Shown: positions 1 to 7,207 of the stretch, one piece after another
How positions within the stretch are numbered: position 1 is the first letter of the stretch
Layout of the letters: the number at the start of each line of letters is the position of its first letter
Assembly (NCBI GenBank): GCA_902556405.1
Contig: CACDWF010000002.1
Coordinates: 62,001 to 126,000 of the forward strand
Direction: 5' to 3'
From: an uncultured Alphaproteobacteria bacterium
GTDB lineage: Bacteria > Pseudomonadota > Alphaproteobacteria > Rhodobacterales > Rhodobacteraceae
Length of the DNA stretch: 64,000 bases
Translations under genes and position numbers: made by a program
The notes under the pieces: model-generated
What the model saw: only the letters and a program-made list of their open reading frames with translations
Databases searched by the model: none
Told to the model about the DNA's origin: nothing

Positions 1-11
1 CAGTTTAAAAA

Positions 12-326
12 CTAGTATTGTTCGGTTATAAAATCTTCGTCTGGGGCAGTACGGGTTATAAAACTTTTCATTTCTTGAGCCAATTTATAGAACAGCTTGT
101 CACCATTTAGATCCTCTAATTTCTTGTGGATTAAGTCTTCACTATTAGCTGTCCAGTGACAAAACCAGAAGTCATGTTCTCCGATCCATGTTGAGACACA
201 TTTAACATTTTCTTCATGATTGGTTACGCTAAACCAGTCCCGATTTTTCTTGCCAAAATGAGCGTTGAAGAATATTTTCTTGGTTTCTTCTGAATGAAAC
301 GTGTGTTTACTCATAAAATGCTTCAT
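12..326 (-). CDS. Uncharacterised small protein
   Basis: Small soluble protein of 104 residues with no signal peptide or membrane segment. It is rich in aromatic residues and histidine near the start, with the pattern KHTFHSEE followed by FFCHW-like aromatic clusters (here FWFCHW). Its length and pattern recall small ferredoxin-like (alpha/beta barrel) proteins that are common but uncharacterised in marine bacteria. I do not recognise a named family and assign no function. It lies at the window edge and its downstream neighbour is not visible. The ATG start is followed by a second in-frame ATG four codons later, so the exact start is uncertain. Confidence 0.6.
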   Translation of the reverse strand: MKHFMSKHTFHSEETKKIFFNAHFGKKNRDWFSVTNHEENVKCVSTWIGEHDFWFCHWTANSEDLIHKKLEDLNGDKLFYKLAQEMKSFITRTAPDEDFITEQY

Positions 327-822
327 TATTACCTATCCTATTATAGCATTATATTTATAGTCGTATAATCACTAAAAAGTAATTTACCTAAATCATACTT
401 TATAAACAGCCAGTCACTGTCAATAAGTTTTAAAGCATGATATGATACCAGCTGGTCAGAAAAATGTTGCCTTCACTATATACCGTGTCTGTTGTTTGTA
501 AACGTCGTTTCAGTACTGTCGCTTTAATTGCAGCGGCACTTTCTGTAGCTTCATCAAAAAGGAAACAAGTTAACGTTTTAGAAGGTAGAACCAACTTCTG
601 GTGAATGCCTATAATTTTCTTAACAGCTATTTCGATATCTATTGCCAATATCAATATCTTTTTATTACTTATCCCCAGATGGTTAAACGGTTGAAAAGAA
701 AGACTTGAAAACGATCAAAGCATTTTTCAAGAAAAAGGTGATCAGTTGAAGTAAAATTTCTTTCTGAATAATCCACATGTCCATGGAAAATTGTAAAAGT
801 AATTTACAAAATGAAAACCAAT
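327..822. other. Stretch with no convincing gene
   Basis: About 500 bases without a gene I can support. The longest minus-strand frame (430-654, 74 codons) has no recognisable domain and no clear ribosome binding site. Another minus-strand frame (683-883) runs into the well-supported secreted-protein gene at 823-1284. The stretch is very AT-rich. It could be a decayed gene or simply intergenic DNA between two genes read in the same direction. Confidence 0.5.
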
Positions 823-1284
823 TTATCCTGCACGCAACATTCTCTTTAACATTTCTATAGAGGTATTTTTCAATTCGTTCCAATTGCTTTGGTTATTGAT
901 AATAGTTTCTGCCCCTTCAAGTATTTGTTTTGCAAGTGCCCTATAACAACCAACAACTTCTTCATAGACATCTGCAGTGAAATTTTCACTATTATTTGCA
1001 TTGATTATCTTGTCTACGTTCCCTCCAAGTATCTGGTCCGCTACCTGTAAATCATTTTGTTGATATCCTCCAGAGAAGACTTCTGAAAGATATGCTGAAT
1101 ATGCAATATCTGCAGCAACATCAAACGATTGCTCATCGCCTAAGTAAAAATCTACGGCTCCATTTCCCACAATAACACCGGCGCATGCTGCAAGATTGTC
1201 CAATTTTTCGGTCTGAGCCTTAGCAAAAGAAATCGAAAATAAGATTGCTATGAAAATGCTTATGCCTAATTTAATTATACTCAC
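823..1284 (-). CDS. Secreted protein of unknown function
   Basis: A 153-residue exported protein. The first 23 residues form a clear signal peptide (positive start, hydrophobic core, SFAKAQ cleavage region). The mature part is mostly helical in appearance, with two cysteines (in LAACAG and VVGCYR) that could form a disulfide in the periplasm. The start is GTG at 1284, supported by GAGG seven bases upstream. It stands alone, divergent from the nucleosidase gene. I do not recognise the family. A periplasmic location is inferred from the signal peptide. Confidence 0.7.
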   Translation of the reverse strand: MSIIKLGISIFIAILFSISFAKAQTEKLDNLAACAGVIVGNGAVDFYLGDEQSFDVAADIAYSAYLSEVFSGGYQQNDLQVADQILGGNVDKIINANNSENFTADVYEEVVGCYRALAKQILEGAETIINNQSNWNELKNTSIEMLKRMLRAG

Positions 1285-1456
1285 GATGAAACCTCTTTAT
1301 CTATTCTAAAAAATTATCATTTTATGGAATAAAGAGTATTACTTTTGTGAATAAAATACCATCTAAATTAATGTAGATCTCTGCAGCGCTCGAGCTGGAC
1401 TCAATTAGGATTTTGTGAGATGTTTTGAACAGATTAAACAACCACAAATAATAAAC

Positions 1457-1996
1457 ATGGTTTTGATACTTGTTGCTATCGAAGAAGAATTAAGTTTGAA
1501 AGATCTACCCGATCTCCAAATTCATTACACTGGTGTGGGAAAGATAAACGCTGCGATCAAAACTATAGAAATAATTAAAGACTATTCTCCAGCTCAAATA
1601 ATCAACTATGGTACAGCTGGCAGCTTAAATAAAAAGTTAACAGGATTGGTAGAGGTCACTCGATTTTTTCAGAGAGATATGGATGCTTCACCGCTAGGAT
1701 TTAAGATTGGTCAGACCCCCTTTGATAGCGTTAACGAAATAAATTTTGGAACCAGTGGATACAGTTGTGGAACAGGAGATTCTTTTGTGACTCAGACACC
1801 CAAATTAAAAACAGATCTAGTCGATATGGAAGCATACGCTATCGCAAAGATTTGTTATATTAACGACATAAGGTTTAGATGTTTTAAATATATCTCTGAT
1901 AATGCTGACATTGGGGCAAATGACGATTGGATTAAGAGTGTCTCTATGGGTAAGAAACTATTCATGAAGAAGATGAGACATTTATTAATTGATTGA
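1457..1996 (+). CDS. MTA/SAH nucleosidase-like phosphorylase-superfamily protein
   Basis: Resembles 5'-methylthioadenosine/S-adenosylhomocysteine nucleosidases, which cleave the glycosidic bond of MTA or SAH in the methionine salvage and methyl cycles. Visible family signatures are the N-terminal VAIEEEL acid motif, the GTAG motif in the middle (YGTAGSL), the VDMEAYA segment that binds the ribose, and the ISDNAD segment carrying the catalytic aspartate. At about 179 residues it is shorter than the usual 230. The ATG at 1457 is chosen because the family homology begins exactly there; a GTG at 1415 would add 14 unrelated residues. The final codons overlap the next small gene, so the two are probably co-transcribed. 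Substrate choice is not provable from sequence. Confidence 0.75.
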   Translation: MVLILVAIEEELSLKDLPDLQIHYTGVGKINAAIKTIEIIKDYSPAQIINYGTAGSLNKKLTGLVEVTRFFQRDMDASPLGFKIGQTPFDSVNEINFGTSGYSCGTGDSFVTQTPKLKTDLVDMEAYAIAKICYINDIRFRCFKYISDNADIGANDDWIKSVSMGKKLFMKKMRHLLID

Positions 1997-2196
1997 AGTT
2001 ATCGAAAGGATATTTAGATTTGTACAGTGACTACCCGAGTATTGTTTTTTATATTTTACTGCTTTTGATGCTCTCAGGCGGTATCGTTTATATCGCGAGG
2101 CAGAGCCCTCAGAAGTTCATTTTGCAATCTCTAATATGGGCGATAATTTTTTTTGGAGTTTTTGGTTTGATTGCTTTTTTTACAAATGCATCTTAA
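1993..2196 (+). CDS. Small membrane protein resembling the N-terminus of TIGR02281-type aspartic proteases
   Basis: A 67-residue protein with two predicted membrane spans separated by a short basic loop (ARQSPQKF). It starts at a TTG that overlaps the stop of the nucleosidase gene by four bases, which suggests translational coupling. The arrangement of spans and loop strongly recalls the membrane anchor of the retropepsin-like aspartic proteases of alphaproteobacteria (TIGR02281), but the protease domain with its DTG-type active site is absent. The gene ends at 2196 and the following 148 bases hold no continuation in any frame that I can see. It is either a truncated relic or an independent small membrane protein. 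Confidence 0.5.
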   Translation: MKLSKGYLDLYSDYPSIVFYILLLLMLSGGIVYIARQSPQKFILQSLIWAIIFFGVFGLIAFFTNAS

Positions 2197-2344
2197 GAAA
2201 AGGTGAAGATAGTAAGTATATATTAATTCATAAAGGTGGTTTCCAGCAGTCTTGCCAAATTGATTTTTGTTTGCAAAAGTCCATAAAATAAAATATCAAA
2301 ATCTCTGACGCTAAACTAGTTTTTAAATTTTTGGGAACTCATAT

Positions 2345-2761
2345 TTGGAAACAAATAAAAATAACGTTTATGTTAAATTAACTCATGATCACGTAGACAA
2401 AAATGGACATGTTTCAGAAGCTGGCTATCTCACGGTCGCTAACCTCGCGTATTGGCAGATTTGTGAAAACGTGGGTTTATTAAAACTCTATGATAAATAT
2501 AAAATTAGTGGAATAGTTTTTGATACCTACTTGGAGTTCAAAAAAGAGGTCTTTGAAGGTGAACAGGTTATGATTAAACTAAGATTCAGTATGCTTGATG
2601 ATACTAGGAAGATTATAAGGCTATTAGATATCTATAACAGAGAAAAATGTTTGGTAGTCAAGATAACATCAAACGGTGGATTTTTGGATCTTAAGAAAAG
2701 AAAAATCGTAGAGCCGCCAAAACAGATATTGGATACATGTTTCAGATACTTAGCAGATTAG
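2345..2761 (+). CDS. Thioesterase-like hot-dog fold protein
   Basis: A 138-residue protein fitting the acyl-CoA thioesterase (4HBT, hot-dog) family. Its N-terminal part carries the pattern DHVDKNGHVSEAGYL, matching the D-x-x-GH-x-N region in which catalytic residues lie, followed by a long helix and alternating beta strands typical of the fold. It probably hydrolyses an acyl-CoA in the cytoplasm, but the substrate is not evident. Translation appears to start at a TTG. It stands alone between AT-rich gaps. A second thioesterase of the same superfamily lies at 20325-20723 and a third, YbgC, at 32466-32879. Confidence 0.65.
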   Translation: METNKNNVYVKLTHDHVDKNGHVSEAGYLTVANLAYWQICENVGLLKLYDKYKISGIVFDTYLEFKKEVFEGEQVMIKLRFSMLDDTRKIIRLLDIYNREKCLVVKITSNGGFLDLKKRKIVEPPKQILDTCFRYLAD

Positions 2762-2988
2762 GGCTGGGCGTATTATACGATTACAGTATTTGATTTTTGA
2801 TTGAACGCAATTGACCCCTCACATTTTTTGAGAAGAAAAATTGGCAACCTCATCGCCACTATTTTTATATGTTCTGATAAAATAGTGTTTAGCTTGCTCG
2901 AAAAAGCGTAGGATTTGTTTTTGTGTGTTGACCACTTTACTCAAATGAATGACATTGATTTAATTATTTTTTCAACTAAATACCCTGC

Positions 2989-3408
2989 ATGTACACCGAC
3001 ATCGGATTATTATTAAGCGCTTTTCTACTTGGAACAATGACCTCTTTTATGGTAGTCACGTCGCCTACAGTCTTCAAAACACTCGATGATGAGCACTCCA
3101 AAAAGTTCCTAAGGTCAATATTTCCTCGCCTGTTTAACTTTTGTTTTTTAATCTCTACTTTTATGTTCTTATCATTTGCATTGGGTGAATTTTTTTTCGG
3201 AATGATTTTTGCGATCGTTATAGCAATTAGCTTTTTGATTAACACATACTTTCTAACCCCAAAAATAAATACAATGCGTGACTTAATGCTTGAAGGTCAT
3301 GGAGCTTCAGAAAGGGGATTCAAGACCCTGCATTTGGCTTCTGTGCTCTTATATTTACTTAACATGATATTTGTAATTCTCATCTTTATTGTTTATTACA
3401 TAAAATGA
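2989..3408 (+). CDS. DUF4149 family membrane protein
   Basis: A 139-residue integral membrane protein with four hydrophobic spans (about residues 5-27, 44-64, 66-88 and 112-137). The conserved TSPTVFKTL segment after the first span and the basic region before the third match the DUF4149 (TMEM205-like) family. No enzymatic role is known for the family. The stop codon overlaps the ATG of the downstream cupredoxin gene (ATGA), so the two are translationally coupled and probably act together at the cytoplasmic membrane or periplasm. Confidence 0.75.
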   Translation: MYTDIGLLLSAFLLGTMTSFMVVTSPTVFKTLDDEHSKKFLRSIFPRLFNFCFLISTFMFLSFALGEFFFGMIFAIVIAISFLINTYFLTPKINTMRDLMLEGHGASERGFKTLHLASVLLYLLNMIFVILIFIVYYIK

Positions 3409-3827
3409 AAGTATTGATCGTCTTATTCTCTCTAATTTTATTATCATTAGATGTCGTGGTTGCAGATAATTTAAAAATAGAGTTCACCGCAGATGACTCT
3501 TATAGCATAGAGGTCGCGAAAATTGAAGTTGGTGACACTATAGAGTGGTTGCCAACGAATAAAGGTCATAATGTTGAATTTCTCGCAGGACCAAATATGG
3601 ACCCACTAGCAGAAAAATCAGATTTAGACGTCAGTCATTCAGTTACTTTTGCTTTGCCTGGCGTTTATTTATATCAATGTACTCCACATGGTAATATGGG
3701 GATATTGGGATTAATAGTAGTAGGTAACAATTTCAATAATTTGGACAAAATTGAAGAAGTGGAATTGTCTCATGTGGCAAAGTCGGTACTGCAAAGATTG
3801 ATTAGAATCGCCAAGTCAAATAAGTAA
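3405..3827 (+). CDS. Pseudoazurin-like cupredoxin
   Basis: Exported blue-copper electron carrier of 140 residues. A signal peptide ends near residue 20 (VVVA-DN). The type 1 copper site is complete: His55 in KGHNVEF, Cys92 and His95 in YQCTPH, and Met98 in GNMGI. The roughly 35-residue helical tail after the copper loop fits pseudoazurins, which shuttle electrons in the periplasm to nitrite or nitrous oxide reductases or to oxidases. No such partner is in the window. It is coupled to the DUF4149 membrane protein by a four-base overlap and converges with the YaiI-like gene. Confidence 0.85.
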   Translation: MKVLIVLFSLILLSLDVVVADNLKIEFTADDSYSIEVAKIEVGDTIEWLPTNKGHNVEFLAGPNMDPLAEKSDLDVSHSVTFALPGVYLYQCTPHGNMGILGLIVVGNNFNNLDKIEEVELSHVAKSVLQRLIRIAKSNK

Positions 3828-3857
3828 CCTGTAGAAACCTGAAAGGTCTATGTGAAT

Positions 3858-4307
3858 TCACGACTTGCAAGCTGAACGCACCATAGTTTCCATCTGGTTC
3901 AGAAATCTGGATCGATCTGATTTGCCAAAGGGAGATGGACCAGAAGTCACTTCACCACTTTCACGCATCTTTCCCATTATATCTCTTGTGGCAATTGCCA
4001 TGCCTATGTTGTCGTCAGTAAATCTCATGCCATTGTGTTTTATTGCCCACGCACCTTTTGTAAGGCAATGCCCTGCAAGTGAAATATCGTTAGTTACACA
4101 GATGTCGATTTTACCAATATGGTCAATAATCCAACTGTCGGCGGCATTGGCTGCATGATTAACGACGACTAGATTTATAAGTGGATTACGGAACGGACGG
4201 ATTCCTCCATTGCATACCATATAAGTTATTAAATTATGGCGTGTGGCGATCCTTTCTATTTCGTTTTTTACTGGGCACGCGTCGGCGTCAACGAAAATTT
4301 TAACCAT
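3858..4307 (-). CDS. YaiI/YqxD family protein (DUF188)
   Basis: A 149-residue cytoplasmic protein of the YaiI/YqxD (DUF188) family. It opens with the typical FVDADACPVKNE motif and carries the family's conserved internal blocks VVNHAANAADSWI, CVTNDISLAGHCL, KGAWAIKHNG and GPSPFGKSDRSRF. The acidic residues near the start and the TNDI block resemble PIN/NYN-type nuclease active sites, which suggests but does not prove nuclease activity. Length is normal and the ATG start fits the conserved beginning. It is a single gene converging on the cupredoxin gene. Confidence 0.9.
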   Translation of the reverse strand: MVKIFVDADACPVKNEIERIATRHNLITYMVCNGGIRPFRNPLINLVVVNHAANAADSWIIDHIGKIDICVTNDISLAGHCLTKGAWAIKHNGMRFTDDNIGMAIATRDIMGKMRESGEVTSGPSPFGKSDRSRFLNQMETMVRSACKS

Positions 4308-4538
4308 TTTTAAATACTTTAGGGATAGAGCTGTATTTTACATACTTGTTAGACTTTGATTTTCTATCGATAAATATAATAATTCCCTACTGCTTTATAA
4401 ATATTCTCAGAGTAGTTCCTTCAATTTATTTTGCAATAAGCTTATTTATAAATTTTTCTAGAGTATTTGCTACAAATTAAGGGTAATATTAATCCATGTA
4501 TTAGCCTCTAAAAGGTAACTAAGAGGGAACTCAATATT

Positions 4539-5387
4539 ATGAATGATACAAATTATAAAAGCATAGGAGTGAGCCCCATATCTGGTGCTTTAGGAGCATT
4601 AATTACGGGAGTACGATTAAAAGAGCCTCTTCAAGGCCCTGTATTTGAAGAAATATATAAAGCTTTTTTAGAATATAAGGTGATATTTTTTAAAGATCAG
4701 GATCTAAATCCGGAAACTCAACTTCAATTTGGCAAGATGTTCGGACGACCCCTAATCTACCCATTTGTAAAAGGTTTGAAAGATTTTCCTGAAATAACAC
4801 CTATTTTAAAGAAAGAAACTGACCTGAATAATTTCGGTGGAGTTTGGCATAGTGATACCACTTACCAGGAGCAACCACCGAAGGCAACAATGTTATACGC
4901 GGTTGAGGTGCCGGAGTTCGGCGGTGACACCGAATTTGCAAATCAATGTATGGCATTAGATGATCTGTCAGATGGAATGCGGAAATTCTTAAATGATCTA
5001 AAGGTTATTAATACTTCGGGAAAAGGGAAAGTAGTAGCCTCAAGGTCAGATGTTATGAGACATTCTTCGCCTGGACAAGTGGTTGATGAGTTAAGAGCAG
5101 CACATCCGGTAGTTAGAACACACCCTGAAACTAAAGAGCAGGCACTATTTATAAATGAAGCGCACTCGTTACAGTTTTCTGGATTGAGCTTAGAGGAGAG
5201 TACTCCTATTCTAGAATTTTTGTTTAAGCACCAAATTAAGTCTGAGTTTACTTGCCGTTTCAAGTGGGAAAAGGGATCTGTTGCTATATGGGACAATAGG
5301 TGTACTCTTCATAATCCGATAAACGATTACCATGGGAAAAGAAGGTTAATGCATAGGATAACATTTGCTGGTGATACGCCTGTTTGA
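4539..5387 (+). CDS. TauD/TfdA family Fe(II)/2-oxoglutarate dioxygenase
   Basis: A 282-residue oxygenase of the taurine/2,4-D dioxygenase family. These enzymes couple 2-oxoglutarate decarboxylation to hydroxylation of a substrate, often releasing sulfite from sulfonates. The iron ligands are visible as His104 and Asp106 (WHSDTTY) and His258 (TLHNP), and the 2-oxoglutarate-binding arginine as Arg269 in the RRLMHR block. Length and all motifs are intact. No sulfonate transporter is adjacent, so the substrate (sulfonate, sulfate ester or other) is open. A 230-base AT-rich leader precedes the gene, and a small gene follows after 23 bases, possibly in the same transcript. Confidence 0.9.
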   Translation: MNDTNYKSIGVSPISGALGALITGVRLKEPLQGPVFEEIYKAFLEYKVIFFKDQDLNPETQLQFGKMFGRPLIYPFVKGLKDFPEITPILKKETDLNNFGGVWHSDTTYQEQPPKATMLYAVEVPEFGGDTEFANQCMALDDLSDGMRKFLNDLKVINTSGKGKVVASRSDVMRHSSPGQVVDELRAAHPVVRTHPETKEQALFINEAHSLQFSGLSLEESTPILEFLFKHQIKSEFTCRFKWEKGSVAIWDNRCTLHNPINDYHGKRRLMHRITFAGDTPV

Positions 5388-5410
5388 TTGTCCTCTAATA
5401 AGGTTAAATT

Positions 5411-5638
5411 TTGGACAAAATAAACAAAGAAAAAATTTGGCGTTTAATTCAAAAAATAGGGGATGGTTTCCTTGGAAAGTTGCCCAATCACCCTGATCAC
5501 CCAAATGGGCGAAACCCTTATGCTCATGTAGCGTTAAAGGTGAAGATACGTTTTGGATGTAGTTATAAAGATATTGCAGATGAAAAATATCAAGAGGTAG
5601 TTGATTTTTTATATTGTATAAAAAAAGAAGATTGTTGA
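5411..5638 (+). CDS. Small protein with an ORF6C-like SYKDI motif
   Basis: A 75-residue soluble protein starting at TTG, 23 bases after the TauD-type gene. The C-terminal half (YAHVALKVKIRFGCSYKDI, then a helix ending in VVDFL) resembles the small domain found at the end of ORF6C or Rha-type phage antirepressors, where the pattern is Y..l...Fg..SYkdIp....e...fI. Here the domain stands alone and there are no other phage genes nearby. A nucleic-acid-related role is possible but unproven. Codon use looks like that of the neighbours. Confidence 0.55.
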   Translation: MDKINKEKIWRLIQKIGDGFLGKLPNHPDHPNGRNPYAHVALKVKIRFGCSYKDIADEKYQEVVDFLYCIKKEDC

Positions 5639-5708
5639 AAGGCATCTTGCAGTACTATTTATTTATCAATTAATTTATTGAAACTGATTATCTAAATAAG
5701 GAAGATAA

Positions 5709-6389
5709 ATGGAAAAATTATTTAATGACTCTTTTGAAAATTGGATTTTCGACCTTGATAACACGATATATGATATAAAAGCTGGTTTGTTTGTCAAAAT
5801 ATCTGAGAGGATTACGGAATACATAATGACTAAGCTCTCTTTTACAAGGGAAGAAGCTAACTTAGTTAGAAGTGATATGTATAAAAAATATGGTCTTACG
5901 TTAACCGGTCTCATGAGAGAGTATGAAATAGATCCCGATGAGTACCTTGATTTTATTCACGATTTTACGCATCCAGAATTGAAATATGAAAAGCAACTTA
6001 AATTAAGTTTAAAAAATCTTTCCGGTAGAAAATTTATTTATACAAATGCATCGCAAGATCACGCAAAAAACATTTTATCGGCGATGGGGATAGAAGCCGA
6101 GTTTGAAAAAATATTAGATATAAAAGCTACAAAATATGTGCCTAAACCAGATCCAAAGTCTTATGAAACTATGCTGAAAAGTTTTGGTATTTTTTCGAAT
6201 CAAATAGAAAAGAGTATTTTCATTGAGGATACAGCCAAAAATCTCAAGCCGGCTAAATTGCTGGGGCTTAAAACTGTTTGGATGGAAAATGAACGCAATC
6301 TCGAAGACTATAAAGAAAACGCTAACTATGTAGATTACAAATATTCTGATTTAAAGTCTTTTCTCAATGATATATCAAATAGAGATTGA
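5709..6389 (+). CDS. Pyrimidine 5'-nucleotidase-like HAD hydrolase
   Basis: A 226-residue cytoplasmic phosphatase of the haloacid dehalogenase superfamily, closest in layout to the pyrimidine 5'-nucleotidases (SDT1/PHM8-like). Motif I is FDLDNTIYD with the nucleophile Asp15 and acid Asp17; motif II is the YTNAS threonine; the motif III lysine lies in the KPDPKSY segment; motif IV is FIEDTAKN. A helical cap follows motif I. It probably dephosphorylates nucleotides or related small phosphoesters. The start is ATG with AAGGAAG upstream (spacing about five bases). A small membrane protein gene and a histidine phosphatase gene follow on the same strand. Confidence 0.85.
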   Translation: MEKLFNDSFENWIFDLDNTIYDIKAGLFVKISERITEYIMTKLSFTREEANLVRSDMYKKYGLTLTGLMREYEIDPDEYLDFIHDFTHPELKYEKQLKLSLKNLSGRKFIYTNASQDHAKNILSAMGIEAEFEKILDIKATKYVPKPDPKSYETMLKSFGIFSNQIEKSIFIEDTAKNLKPAKLLGLKTVWMENERNLEDYKENANYVDYKYSDLKSFLNDISNRD

Positions 6390-6441
6390 ATGGTTGCGAA
6401 ACAACATAGATTTTCCAAAGAAATTTAATAGGTAAAAGCAA

Positions 6442-6621
6442 ATGATTGATAAAAAAGTATTGGATTTAAAGGAAAGGCGATTTTACATAAGAGTGATAGT
6501 AACGATCCTTATTTTATATATGGTGGGAACACTTTTCTATAAGTCAATTTCACCGTTCCATAATTGCATAAGAGAAAACAAAGCAAATGTTCTTGAATGT
6601 ACAAGCTCTAGCACCTGGTGA
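6442..6621 (+). CDS. Small single-span membrane protein
   Basis: An ATG-started frame of 59 codons (MIDKKVLDLKERRFYIR... ending in SSSTW). It has one hydrophobic span (about residues 17-34) preceded by basic residues, followed by a short tail with two cysteines. AGGTAAAAGCA upstream could serve as a weak ribosome site. The end overlaps the start of the periplasmic phosphatase gene by about 35 bases. I do not recognise a family. Its position and composition suggest a real small inner-membrane protein, but this is not certain. Confidence 0.5.
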   Translation: MIDKKVLDLKERRFYIRVIVTILILYMVGTLFYKSISPFHNCIRENKANVLECTSSSTW

Positions 6622-7183
6622 GAAAAAGTTTCATCGTATTTTAACATTTATCGTCTTTACGATAATTAGTTTTTCAACTGAAACTTATGCTCAATCTGAA
6701 CTAGAGATAATAAGAAGGGGTATATCAGCAAATGTCATATTTATGAGACATGCGCTAGCGCCCGGTTTTGGAGACCCCCATAACTTTATTAAAGAAGACT
6801 GTAGCACGCAACGAAACTTAAATAATAAAGGTCGTTTGCAAGCCAGATTGATAGGTAGTTACTTGAAAGCGAGCGACATAAAGTTTTCTGAAATATTAAC
6901 CAGTGAGTGGTGTCGGTGCATTGATACAATCAAAGAGCTTAATCTTGGTAAATGGGAGACTTTCTCAGGGTTAAACTCTTTTTTTCAAGGACATGAAAAA
7001 AAAGTCCAGGTTATGAACAAACTGCAAAAGAAACTTGATTCCCTTGATAATTCAGACCTTGTTTTATTTGTTACTCATCAGGTCGTTATTACGGAACAAA
7101 CTGGTGTTGCGCCTAGCAGTGGTGAGATGGTTTTATATAATTCAATAACCAAAGAAAAGGCCCGGTACATGGTTAGTTACTGA
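6587..7183 (+). CDS. Exported histidine phosphatase family protein
   Basis: A 198-residue member of the phosphoglycerate mutase/SixA histidine phosphatase superfamily. A signal-like hydrophobic stretch (about residues 17-31, ending STETYAQ) suggests export. The catalytic motif is F-M-R-H at Arg54-His55; the second conserved histidine lies in FVTHQVV; and the SEWCRC segment follows the usual arginine-bearing region. It is expected to hydrolyse a phosphoester in the periplasm; the substrate is unknown. The ATG at 6587 is used because no better in-frame start precedes the signal peptide, so the gene overlaps the preceding small gene. A putative terminator hairpin covers the stop. Confidence 0.75.
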   Translation: MFLNVQALAPGEKKFHRILTFIVFTIISFSTETYAQSELEIIRRGISANVIFMRHALAPGFGDPHNFIKEDCSTQRNLNNKGRLQARLIGSYLKASDIKFSEILTSEWCRCIDTIKELNLGKWETFSGLNSFFQGHEKKVQVMNKLQKKLDSLDNSDLVLFVTHQVVITEQTGVAPSSGEMVLYNSITKEKARYMVSY

Positions 7184-7207
7184 CTATTTTAACTAATACC
7201 ATTTTTT
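7169..7207 (+). terminator. Putative intrinsic terminator
   Basis: An imperfect inverted repeat (ATGGTTAGTT against AACTAATACCAT, with a two-base bulge) covers the stop codon of the histidine phosphatase gene and is followed by a run of six T on the plus strand. This is the expected layout for an intrinsic terminator between two convergent genes. Stability was not computed. Confidence 0.45.

Noticed and set aside
430-654. A 74-codon minus-strand frame
   Set aside because: No recognisable domain, no clear ribosome site and atypical composition. Kept only as part of the gap description.
683-883. A 66-codon minus-strand frame
   Set aside because: It overlaps the end of the well-supported secreted-protein gene in another frame and is rich in hydrophobic residues by AT-bias alone.
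1381-1420. A tRNA-like or attachment-site-like GC-rich patch with PstI and XhoI-type sites
   Set aside because: No cloverleaf can be formed and no integrase is nearby.
2762-2988. A roughly 40-codon minus-strand frame in the gap before the DUF4149 gene
   Set aside because: Short, with no ribosome site or recognisable motif. Not enough evidence for a gene or a transposon relic.
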